Positions 1 to 6,010 of a stretch of DNA of 18,349 nucleotides are shown piece by piece (the first letter of the stretch is position 1; every line of letters begins with the position of its first letter). This stretch comes from a bacterium (GTDB lineage Bacteria > Sumerlaeota > Sumerlaeia > MVZB01): contig JAMCWS010000258.1 of the NCBI GenBank assembly GCA_023480605.1, forward strand, positions 1-18,349. The letters are read 5' to 3'. Below the pieces are notes generated by a model. It saw only the letters and a program-made list of their open reading frames with translations, was not told the DNA's origin and did no database searches. A program made the position numbers and the translations under genes.

Positions 1-40
1 AGTGGCGGTGCGGCTGGATAATGGCTCGGATGAGTTTCAT
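1..40 (-). CDS. Second P-II nitrogen regulatory protein, N-terminal 13 codons only
   Basis: Reading leftward from the ATG at 40-38, the frame gives MKLIRAIIQPHRH and runs off the window edge. This matches the first beta strand of P-II signalling proteins (MKxIxAIIxPxxL), and a P-II gene is expected next to amt. An AGGAG ribosome binding site lies at 51-55, 10 nt before the ATG. P-II proteins sense ATP/ADP and 2-oxoglutarate and gate Amt channels or control nitrogen regulators. It follows the interrupted amt gene by 131 bp on the same strand. Only 13 residues are visible, so the T-loop and any uridylylation Tyr cannot be checked. The call rests on the short match plus context. Confidence 0.65.
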   Translation of the reverse strand, partial: MKLIRAIIQPHRH

Positions 41-92
41 CGCTTCGTCGCTCCTGTATCTTCCAACCTTCTTCGGGTGTGCATCCCCATCT

Positions 93-140
93 TCGTTATC
101 GTTATCGTAATCGTTATCGTAATCGTGATCGCATTCGTTA
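93..140. repeat. Degenerate hexanucleotide tandem repeat (TCGTNN)8, intergenic
   Basis: Eight consecutive 6-bp units (TCGTTA, TCGTTA, TCGTAA, TCGTTA, TCGTAA, TCGTGA, TCGCAT, TCGTTA) fill 93-140, between the end of amt (172) and the start of the next P-II gene (40). The flank CATCCCCA sits just left of it at 82-89. The same unit type and the same ATCCCCA flank occur again at 11961-12046. No gene function is evident. In one plus-strand frame it would encode an Ile/Val run, which is treated as accidental. Confidence 0.8.
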
Positions 141-171
141 TTTAACGCCATCCAATCGGTGAGCCGCCGCC

Positions 172-1503
172 TTACAACGAGTAGCCCGTTTCGCCGTGCT
201 GCGTCTGGTCCAGGCCGATCATTTCCTCCTCGTCCCTGACGCGCAATCCCATTGTTTTGTCGAGGATTTTCAAGATCACGAACGACAGGCCCCCGGCGTA
301 TATGTAGGTGGCTGCGACGCCGACCACTTGTTTGACGACCAGCATGGCGTTGCCTTCGATCAGGCCCCCGCCGGCGGCCTTGTTGACGGCGGCCGTGGCC
401 AGCACGCCCGTCAGGATCGCGCCGACCGTGCCGCCGATGCCATGCACGCCGTAGGCGTCGAGCGAGTCGTCGATTCCCCGGCGGGTGCGCCAGTGCACGA
501 AGTTGGCGCAGCAAAGGGCCGTCAGGCAGCCGATGACGATCGCCGCCCAGGGGGCGACGAAGCCGGCCGCCGGCGTGATGCCCACCAGCCCGGCCACCGC
601 GCCCGAGACCGTGCCCAGCGCCGTGGGCTTGCCGAAGCGGATCCAATCGTTGAACATCCACGTAAGGGCCGCGGCGGCTGCCGAGACGTGTGTGACGACG
701 AGGGCGTTGGCCGCCAGGCCGTTGGCGCCCAGCGCGCTGCCGGCGTTGAAGCCAAACCACCCGAACCACAGGAGCCCGCCGCCCAGAATGACGAAGGGCA
801 GGTTGTGAGGCAGGAGCGGCTCGCGGGGAAACTCGCGCCGGCGCGGTCACATGGAGATCTCCACGAGGGCCGAAACGCCCGAGCTGATATGGACGACCGT
901 GCCGCCGGCGAAGTCCAGCGCGCCCAGCTTGAGCAGCCAGCCGCCGTCGCCCCAGACCCAGTGGGCCAGCGGGGCGTAGACGAAGAGGAGCCAGAGCGAG
1001 ATGAACCACAGGAAGCTTTTGAATTTCATGCGTTCGGCGATCGCGCCGCCGATGAGGGCCGGCGTGATGATGGCGAACATCCCCTGGAACGCCATGAACG
1101 CCAGGTGCGGGGTGGTGGGGGCGTAGATGGGGCTGGGCTCGAGGCCGACATCGTGCATGAACAGGTAGTTGAGGCCGCCGATCAGGCCGCCAAGGTTCGG
1201 CCCGAAGGCCAGGCTGTAGCCGAGGACGATCCACAAGACGCCGGCCATGGCCATCGCCGTCAGCGACTGCATCATCGTGGCCAGCACGTTTTTACTGCGC
1301 ACCAGGCCGCCGTAGAAAAACGCCAGGCCGGGCGTCATCAGCAGCACCAGGGCCGTCGAGATGAGCAGCCAGGCGGTGTCGCCGGTGTCGATCTTCGGCG
1401 TGGATGCGGCGGCGTTCTGAGCCAGCGCCGCGGAAGGGGCCAGCGCCGCCGGCAAGGCGGCCAGCAACGCCAGCCATCTCGAGCGTGGTGTCCGGATCTT
1501 CAT
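172..1503 (-). pseudogene. amt: Ammonium transporter Amt, full length but interrupted by an in-frame TGA
   Basis: Amt/Rh channel for NH4+/NH3 in the inner membrane. The start at 1503 (MKIRTPRSRW...) has AAGGAG 10 nt upstream and gives a cleavable signal peptide (about residues 1-29), normal for Amt. Family blocks in order: DTAWLLISTALVLLMTPGLA (43-61), MTPGLAFFYGGLVRSKN, FQGMFAIITPALIGGAIAER (139-158), DFAGGTVVHISSG with the first pore His at 205, PHNLPFVILGGGLLWFGWFG, FNAGSA, MFNDW, then DAYGVHGIGG with the second pore His. The frame is continuous from 1503 to 172 (444 codons, normal length) except for TGA at 849-847 (codon 219). Codons 215-220 (E-I-S-M-stop-P) do not resemble the AALVLG-like segment expected at the end of this helix, though the length is conserved. 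TGA is the normal stop of other genes here, so recoding is unlikely. This is either a real nonsense allele or a base/assembly error. It lies 201 bp downstream of glnK and is probably co-transcribed. Confidence 0.85.
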
Positions 1504-1603
1504 CTTCGGGTTTCTCCTTTGGTCACAGCGATGCGCGGAGTTGGATTCACGAGTCATGGTGTGGCGCGGACCTTTCGAGTTACGGGTCGTTCGCCGCGCA
1601 GGC

Positions 1604-1627
1604 AAAAAACTCCCCTCTTCCCTGGGG
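1604..1627 (-). terminator. Weak hairpin plus T6 between glnK and amt
   Basis: On the minus strand, CCCC (1627-1624) can pair with GGGG (1615-1612) across an 8-nt loop and is followed by AG and six T (1609-1604). With only four GC pairs it is a weak intrinsic terminator at best. It could lower amt expression relative to glnK. The rest of the 201-bp glnK-amt gap shows nothing else I recognise apart from the amt ribosome binding site. Confidence 0.25.
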
Positions 1628-1704
1628 CGCGTTTGACGCCTTGTGACGTTGGCCACGATGCGAGGCGGGGGATATGGTTCAGTCGCCGCGAGGCGGGGAG
1701 GGCG

Positions 1705-2049
1705 TCAGAGGGCGTCGACCCCCTTTTCCGAGGTTCGGATGCGCGTCAGCGATTCGAGCGGCGTGACAAAGATTTTACCGTCGCCGATCTGCCCCGTGCG
1801 CGCCGCCCTGATAATCACTTCGATCGCCGCATCGACCTGATCGGCGCCGATCAATATTTCGAGTTTGAGCTTGGGTATATAATCAACCTTGTATTCCGAT
1901 CCACGGTAGATTTCCTTGTGGCCGCGTTGGCGGCCGAAACCCTTGACTTCATAGACGGTCAGGCCCGTAATCCCGAATTCGGTCAAGGCCTCCCGCACCT
2001 CTTCGAGCTTGAACGGCTTGATGATGCATTCGATTTTGCACAGTTTCAT
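1705..2049 (-). CDS. glnK: P-II nitrogen regulatory protein GlnK/GlnB
   Basis: A 114-residue P-II trimer subunit, the typical length. The family fingerprint is complete: IIKPFKLEEVREAL (9-22), VKGFGRQRGHKEIYRGSEY (35-53) with T-loop Tyr53 aligning with E. coli GlnB Tyr51 (the uridylylation site), Gln41 and Lys60 for 2-oxoglutarate/ATP binding, and the C-terminal signature TGQIGDGKIFV (85-95). It should sense cellular 2-oxoglutarate and energy state and bind Amt to close it when nitrogen is plentiful. It lies between a sigma-54 activator gene and amt on the same strand, with a sigma-54 promoter about 200 bp upstream, so glnK is named on context; the sequence alone fits GlnB equally well. The start at 2049 is fixed by the family N-terminus; its ribosome binding site is weak. 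Confidence 0.95.
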   Translation of the reverse strand: MKLCKIECIIKPFKLEEVREALTEFGITGLTVYEVKGFGRQRGHKEIYRGSEYKVDYIPKLKLEILIGADQVDAAIEVIIRAARTGQIGDGKIFVTPLESLTRIRTSEKGVDAL

Positions 2050-2148
2050 GACGTCCGTCTTTCCGTTGGCGAAAGGTCCGGTCGGACCCGGCGGACCGGC
2101 GCTCCGAACGCGGCGTCAGCGCCCCGGCGATCCATTCCAGTATCGTGT

Positions 2149-2174
2149 AAAAACCGGCGGGTTATAACCACGCC
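2149..2174 (-). terminator. Possible leader hairpin with U5 tail upstream of glnK
   Basis: On the minus strand GGCG (2174-2171), a bulged T, the palindrome GGTTATAACC (2169-2160) and CGCC (2159-2156) form an interrupted stem, followed by GGTTTTT (2155-2149). It lies inside the predicted glnK leader, about 100 nt before the start codon, so it could act as an attenuator, or simply be chance. Stem strength is modest. Confidence 0.25.
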
Positions 2175-2247
2175 GCTTGTTCGCCGGCCGGGGCGGGGGC
2201 GAAGGGGCGGATAACCCATCGCGTCCGCCGCCTTGCCGATGGGAAGG

Positions 2248-2263
2248 AGCAAGCGCCGTGCCA
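2248..2263 (-). promoter_or_regulatory. Sigma-54 (-24/-12) promoter of glnK-amt
   Basis: On the minus strand the sequence is TGGCAC (2263-2258), 5 nt, TTGCT (2252-2248), an exact match to the RpoN consensus TGGCAC-N5-TTGCW. Transcription should begin near 2237, giving a leader of about 190 nt before glnK (start 2049). The gene immediately upstream encodes a sigma-54-dependent activator, which strongly supports function. No sigma-70 promoter of comparable quality was noticed in this gap. Confidence 0.85.
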
Positions 2264-2272
2264 AACAAGCCG

Positions 2273-2301
2273 GAGCCGCGGCGTCCGCGGTTCCGCGGCT
2301 C
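2273..2301. promoter_or_regulatory. 9-bp perfect inverted repeat just upstream of the sigma-54 promoter
   Basis: GAGCCGCGG (2273-2281) and CCGCGGCTC (2293-2301) are perfectly complementary across 11 nt. The element begins 10 bp upstream of the -24 box. It may be the terminator hairpin of the activator gene (no T tract follows) or a protein-binding site. The sequence alone does not decide. Confidence 0.4.
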
Positions 2302-2399
2302 ACAAAACCCCCGTCGATCAAGGAGTTTCGACGTTCCGGCAGGAAAAGGCCGAGGGGGTTCGACAACGGTCCAGGCATGGCGGAGTCATTAGCAAGAAG

Positions 2400-2413
2400 A
2401 TACCAAACGGTAT
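2400..2413. promoter_or_regulatory. Candidate activator-binding palindrome (enhancer) for glnK
   Basis: ATACC-AAAC-GGTAT is a perfect 5-bp palindrome with a 4-nt centre, 165-175 bp upstream of the predicted glnK start point, the usual distance for sigma-54 enhancers. A related word, TACC-ATAT-CGTA (4113-4124, 9 of 12 identical to the central 12 bases), overlaps the -10 box of the activator's own promoter. The canonical NifA site TGT-N10-ACA is absent from this gap. Confidence 0.35.
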
Positions 2414-2429
2414 GAATGCAATGGCGTTC

Positions 2430-4088
2430 CTACGTCAAGGAACGAAAACGGCGGGGATTGATGCCGTGGCGCCGGACCCGCAGACCCATGAGGCGCTCGG
2501 TGATGCCCAGGGCGCGCGCCGCTTTTGCCTTGTTGCCCCGGGCGCTTTTGAGCGCGTCGAGTAGCAGTTCGCGCTCGACGCCGTCGAGGGTCGCCTGCAA
2601 CGTCCCCTTGAACGAGGTGCCGCTGGCCTCGGCCGTCTGTAGAGTCGGCGGCAGATGGTGGCCGTGGATCACGTCGTCGCTGCTGAGCAGGACGGCCCGT
2701 TCGAGGCAGTTTTCCAGTTCGCGCACGTTGCCGGGCCAGTGGTAACTCATGAGCATGTCGATGGCGGGCGTCGAGATCCGGCGGATGTTTTTGTGGTTGG
2801 CGCGGCTGTATTTTTCGACGAAATGGTTGGCCAACAGCAGGATGTCGGCCTTGCGCTCGCGCAGCGGCGGCAGGTGAATGGGAAAGACGTTGAGCCGGTA
2901 ATAGAGATCCTGGCGGAAGGCGCCCTCGGCGATCAGAGCCTCCAGGTCGCGGTTGGTTGCCGCGATGACGCGCACGTCGACCTTGACCGTCGCCGAGCCG
3001 CCCACGCGCTCGAACTCGCGTTCCTGCAGGACGCGTAGCATTTTAACCTGGATCGCCGGACTGAAATCGCCCACCTCGTCGAGGAAGATGGTGCCGCCGC
3101 TGGCCATTTCGAAGCGCCCCTTGCGCAAGGTCAGCGCTCCCGTGAAGGCGCCGCGCTCGTGGCCGAACAATTCGCTTTCGAGCACCGATTCGCTCAGCGA
3201 GGCGCAGTTGACCTTGATAAACGGCTTGGCCGCCCGCAGGCTGTTGTAGTGAATGGCGTGCGCGACCAGTTCCTTGCCCGTGCCGCTTTCGCCGCGGATG
3301 AGGACGGTCGCGTTGCTCTTGGATACCTGCGCGATCATGTCGTAGACGGCCTGCATCACCTTGGAGTTGCCGATGATGTTCGAGGGGCGGAAGCGGTCCT
3401 TGAGTTCCTCCTGCAGGCGGATGTTCTCCTCCATCAGGCGCTCGCGCTCCTCGCGCACCGACTGGCGCAGGCGTGCGGCCTGGGCGATGAGCGAGGCGAT
3501 GATCGACAGTAGGCGCACGTCTTCCTCGAGGGATACTTCGTCGGAGAAGAGGCGGTCGACCGACAGCGCGCCGAAGACGTCGCGCCCCTGCTTGATCGGC
3601 ACGCAGATGAATGAAATGTCGCTCTTGCTGAGTCGCCCGCGCGCGCCGGTGCGGTTGAGGAATTTGGGCTCCTCGGAGATCCGCGGCACCACCAGCGCCC
3701 GACCCGTCTGGATCACCTTGCCGGTGATGCCTTCGCCCAGCTTGTAACGGCCGCGCGCCTGCTGGCTGTCGGAAAGCCCGTGAGCGGACTCGATGGTGAT
3801 TTCACCCGTGTCGCGGTTGAGCAGCGACAGCGTGCCGCGCGACATACCCATGTGGCGGGCGATGGCCCGCAGCACCGGCCCGACGACCTCGCGCAGGTCC
3901 AGGGTGCTGTCGAGCGCCTGGCTGATTTCGAAGAGCAGCGACAGTTCCTGCACCTGGTCTTTGACCCGCGCCCCGCCGCCGGCCGGCGGCGCGCCGCCCG
4001 GCATTGGAGCGCCGCCGGTCGAGGGCGCTTTGGCTCCAAGTGACGTTGCCGCCGGCCTAGTCAGTTCCGTTTCGGTTGCCTTGCTCAT
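2430..4088 (-). CDS. NifA-type sigma-54-dependent transcriptional activator (GAF, AAA+, Fis HTH)
   Basis: A 552-residue bacterial enhancer-binding protein. Layout: low-complexity Gly/Pro/Ala N-terminus (1-42), GAF sensor (about 45-205), a charged coil (205-232), the AAA+ sigma-54 contact domain (about 236-465) with Walker A GESGTGKE (266-273), the sigma-54 loop GAFTGA (313-318) and Walker B GTIFLDEVGD (332-341), the WPGNVRELEN motif (451-460), and a C-terminal Fis-type HTH (about 505-545, GNKAKAARALGIT). The layout and HTH most resemble NifA/VnfA, but I see no cysteine cluster in the interdomain linker, so it looks like the oxygen-tolerant type. No nif genes are in view, so it is more likely a general nitrogen-scavenging activator of glnK-amt. 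The start at 4088 is set by GGAGG 7 nt upstream and by a sigma-70 promoter at 4119-4147; an in-frame upstream extension to 4424 is rejected. Confidence 0.93.
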   Translation of the reverse strand: MSKATETELTRPAATSLGAKAPSTGGAPMPGGAPPAGGGARVKDQVQELSLLFEISQALDSTLDLREVVGPVLRAIARHMGMSRGTLSLLNRDTGEITIESAHGLSDSQQARGRYKLGEGITGKVIQTGRALVVPRISEEPKFLNRTGARGRLSKSDISFICVPIKQGRDVFGALSVDRLFSDEVSLEEDVRLLSIIASLIAQAARLRQSVREERERLMEENIRLQEELKDRFRPSNIIGNSKVMQAVYDMIAQVSKSNATVLIRGESGTGKELVAHAIHYNSLRAAKPFIKVNCASLSESVLESELFGHERGAFTGALTLRKGRFEMASGGTIFLDEVGDFSPAIQVKMLRVLQEREFERVGGSATVKVDVRVIAATNRDLEALIAEGAFRQDLYYRLNVFPIHLPPLRERKADILLLANHFVEKYSRANHKNIRRISTPAIDMLMSYHWPGNVRELENCLERAVLLSSDDVIHGHHLPPTLQTAEASGTSFKGTLQATLDGVERELLLDALKSARGNKAKAARALGITERLMGLRVRRHGINPRRFRSLT

Positions 4089-4103
4089 CCATCTTCCTCC
4101 CAT

Positions 4104-4158
4104 GGCTAAACCTACCATATCGTAGGAAGCCGGAATGTCGGTGTCAAACGGTTTAGCC
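4104..4158. promoter_or_regulatory. 9-bp inverted repeat straddling the activator promoter
   Basis: GGCTAAACC (4104-4112) and GGTTTAGCC (4150-4158) are perfect inverted copies 37 nt apart. One lies just upstream of the -35 box and the other at the predicted start point of the activator gene. The arrangement suits a regulator binding both ends of the promoter. The factor is unknown. Confidence 0.45.
4119..4147 (-). promoter_or_regulatory. Sigma-70-type promoter of the activator gene
   Basis: On the minus strand: TTGACA (4147-4142), exactly 17 nt, TACGAT (4124-4119). The -35 is perfect and the -10 matches 4 of 6. The predicted start is near 4112, giving a leader of about 24 nt ahead of the ATG at 4088. 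Confidence 0.65.
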
Positions 4159-4223
4159 GTCGGCGAGAGGATTTCGCGAAATTGCGGGACACCCCCGGAA
4201 TGTATCCCGTTCCGCCATCGGAG

Positions 4224-4253
4224 TTGACTGTTCGCGGCGGGTCGCTTCATGAT
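4224..4253 (+). promoter_or_regulatory. Possible sigma-70-type promoter of the dinB-like gene
   Basis: TTGACT (4224-4229), 18 nt, CATGAT (4248-4253). The predicted start is near 4260, which would exclude the upstream ATGs at 4249/4252 and favour the ATG at 4303. The match is moderate. Confidence 0.35.
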
Positions 4254-4302
4254 GGCGTTGTGCATCGCGCCAGCCGCCAAACCACGCGACCGGGAACGCG
4301 CC

Positions 4303-4803
4303 ATGACCACGACCGCCGCATCGCCACGGATCGATGCTCTTCGGCGCCAGTATGCGCTGTCATGGGACATGCTCGAAGACGCCTTGGGCCGCTGCACCGA
4401 CGCGGCGTGGCGTGCCGAAACCACGCCTCCCTATGCCATCGCCCGCCTGGCCTTTCACACCGTCCAGAGCACCCAGCGTTATTGCCGCACGGGCCACCGC
4501 AAAACCGAACTCGATCCCTTCGGGTTCGGCGGCGACGGACTCGTTGTGGCGATCGACCGGATTCCGGCCATCACGGACATGCGCGCGTATTCCGACCGCG
4601 TTCGCCGCCGGGTGACGGTCTGGCTGGAGACGCTGACCGACGACACGCTCGCCGCAAGCGACAACGCCTTCCAGTGGACCGGCTTGACGATCGGCGAACG
4701 TCTGGTTTATACGCTCAAACACTTTCATCACCACCTGGGCCAGATCAACCTGCTCCTGCGCCAGCACGGCATCGCCGTCGGCCCATGGAAATGCCGCCCC
4801 TGA
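4303..4803 (+). CDS. DinB-family four-helix protein
   Basis: A 166-residue protein of the DinB/YfiT four-helix-bundle superfamily, whose members are metal-dependent thiol-linked transferases or stress proteins; the reaction here is unknown. Metal ligands of the family are visible: His52 (LAFHTVQ) and the C-terminal pair His140/His144 in KHFHHHLGQINLLLRQHG. The C-terminal HHLGQINLLLRQ pattern is the best family signature. The start is placed at 4303 because the length then fits the family and the predicted transcript starts near 4260; its ribosome binding site is weak. The next gene follows after 46 bp on the same strand, suggesting co-transcription with the sialidase-like gene, although the two activities have no obvious link. 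Confidence 0.75.
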   Translation: MTTTAASPRIDALRRQYALSWDMLEDALGRCTDAAWRAETTPPYAIARLAFHTVQSTQRYCRTGHRKTELDPFGFGGDGLVVAIDRIPAITDMRAYSDRVRRRVTVWLETLTDDTLAASDNAFQWTGLTIGERLVYTLKHFHHHLGQINLLLRQHGIAVGPWKCRP

Positions 4804-4849
4804 GCGAAGGGTCACGGCGACGTCGGTCAGTATGCCCGCGAGGAGATCA

Positions 4850-5899
4850 ATGCGTTTTTTCAGCCAGTTCATCTGCTCGCCGATGCCTCGTTTCGCTTCG
4901 AGTCACGCCGCCAACCTGGTCGTCATGCCCGGCGGCCGCCTGGCCTTCATATGCTTCCGCGGTTCGGCCGAAGGGGAGCCCGACACGGTCTTGACGATGC
5001 AAACGCTCCAGTCCGACGGGGCGTGGACCGAGCCGCGGATTATCGTGGAGGAGCCGGGTTATCCGGTGGGCAATGGCGTTCTGATGCCCGTGCACGACGG
5101 GCGGGTATTGATCTTCTACACGCTTTCCTACGCCGCATGCCGGTGTGCGGCAGCCGCCGCCAAGGGCGCCCACTGGAGCCATTGCCTGGTTCATTACCGC
5201 GCGTCGGCCGACGGCGGCGCCACGTGGGGCGAGCGGGGAGCGCTGACCGAGGAATTCGGTTACATCTGCCGGAACCCCGCCATCCGGATGTCCAACGGCG
5301 AATACCTGCTGCCCATCTACGACAATCGCGGCGGCGGGAGGCCCGGCTTCGAAGGGATGGGCGGCAACGAAGGCGGCGTCGCCGTGAGCGCGGACTTGTG
5401 CCAGTGGCGCCGCTACGGGCGGATGGTGGCCGGCCCGGGCTTGGCGCAACCGACCGTCGTGGAACTTGAAAACGGACGTCTGCTGGCCCTCTTGCGCTCG
5501 CGCATTTACTGGAACGGCGACGATCCGCGCTGGGCCGTCATCTGGCGGTCGCGCTCCGACGATTACGGGCGCAACTGGTCGCATCCCGAGCCGACGGCCC
5601 TGCCCAACAACAACAGCTCGATCCAAATGATCCGTCTGCAAAGCGGCGTCCTGGCCCTGGCTTACAATCACCAGTCCGGCCGCATGCGTTCACCGCTCAA
5701 CATCGCCCTGTCTTACGACGATGGGGCGACGTGGCCGCTGCGGCGGGAAATCGAACCGGAGACGCGGGGGGCCGAATATTCATATCCGGCCATCGCCCAA
5801 ACCTCCGACGGCCGGATCCACCTCGCCTACACCTGGAACCGCACCCACATGAAACACGTCGCCGTCACGCAGGCGGAGATCGAAAACGCTGTCGCATAG
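4850..5899 (+). CDS. BNR-repeat sialidase-like beta-propeller protein, no signal peptide
   Basis: A 349-residue protein of the BNR/Asp-box sialidase-like superfamily (BNR_2, exo-alpha-sialidase-like). Asp boxes SADGGATW (119-126), SDDYGRNW (236-243) and SYDDGATW (288-295) mark propeller blades. The N-terminus HAANLVVMPGGRLAFICFRG is the usual first blade, so little precedes the propeller and no signal peptide is seen; the protein is predicted cytoplasmic. Other blocks are YICRNPAIRMSNGEYLLPIY (138-157) and the NNNSS segment (253-257). The ATG at 4850 has AGGAG at 4841-4845; the in-frame ATG at 4832 has none. It lies 46 bp after the dinB-like gene and 111 bp before a UroD-like gene. Many members of this group are not true sialidases, so the substrate is left open. 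Confidence 0.8.
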   Translation: MRFFSQFICSPMPRFASSHAANLVVMPGGRLAFICFRGSAEGEPDTVLTMQTLQSDGAWTEPRIIVEEPGYPVGNGVLMPVHDGRVLIFYTLSYAACRCAAAAAKGAHWSHCLVHYRASADGGATWGERGALTEEFGYICRNPAIRMSNGEYLLPIYDNRGGGRPGFEGMGGNEGGVAVSADLCQWRRYGRMVAGPGLAQPTVVELENGRLLALLRSRIYWNGDDPRWAVIWRSRSDDYGRNWSHPEPTALPNNNSSIQMIRLQSGVLALAYNHQSGRMRSPLNIALSYDDGATWPLRREIEPETRGAEYSYPAIAQTSDGRIHLAYTWNRTHMKHVAVTQAEIENAVA

Positions 5900-5926
5900 G
5901 ACCGAAAGGTTTTTATCTGAATGAGC

Positions 5927-5956
5927 CACGAAAGCACACGAAAAGACACGAAAAAC
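5927..5956. repeat. 10-bp tandem repeat CACGAAAANN, three units
   Basis: CACGAAAGCA (5927-5936), CACGAAAAGA (5937-5946) and CACGAAAAAC (5947-5956) form an exact 10-bp register in the 111-bp gap between the sialidase-like and UroD-like genes. The period is close to one DNA turn and the units contain A-tracts, so intrinsic bending is possible. I recall similar CACGAAA strings in intergenic DNA of PVC-type genomes, but that is memory, not a search. Confidence 0.7.
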
Positions 5957-6010
5957 AAGGTTTGCCAAAACGATGGCCTCCATACCGTCCTTTGAAAGAG
6001 GTGCCGGGCG

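Noticed and set aside
93..140. CRISPR array
   Set aside because: Units are 6 bp and contiguous, with no spacers, and no cas gene is present.
2..145. Plus-strand frame whose hexamer repeat encodes an Ile/Val run, suggesting a membrane tail
   Set aside because: The minus strand there carries a P-II start with a ribosome binding site, and a 6-bp repeat of this kind gives such a run automatically.
847..849. TGA recoded as selenocysteine, Gly or Trp in Amt
   Set aside because: TGA ends other genes here, no Amt selenoprotein family is known to me, and the surrounding six codons are also off-family, so a mutation or error is simpler.
196..2214. 672-codon open frame on the plus strand
   Set aside because: It lies antisense to amt and glnK, whose protein families are unmistakable. 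Its composition is the Arg/Ala/His-rich pattern of a shadow frame in high-GC DNA.
4089..4424. N-terminal extension of the sigma-54 activator to an upstream ATG
   Set aside because: It would place the promoter at 4119-4147 and the dinB-like start region inside the gene; the ATG at 4088 has a strong ribosome binding site and the extension has no domain.
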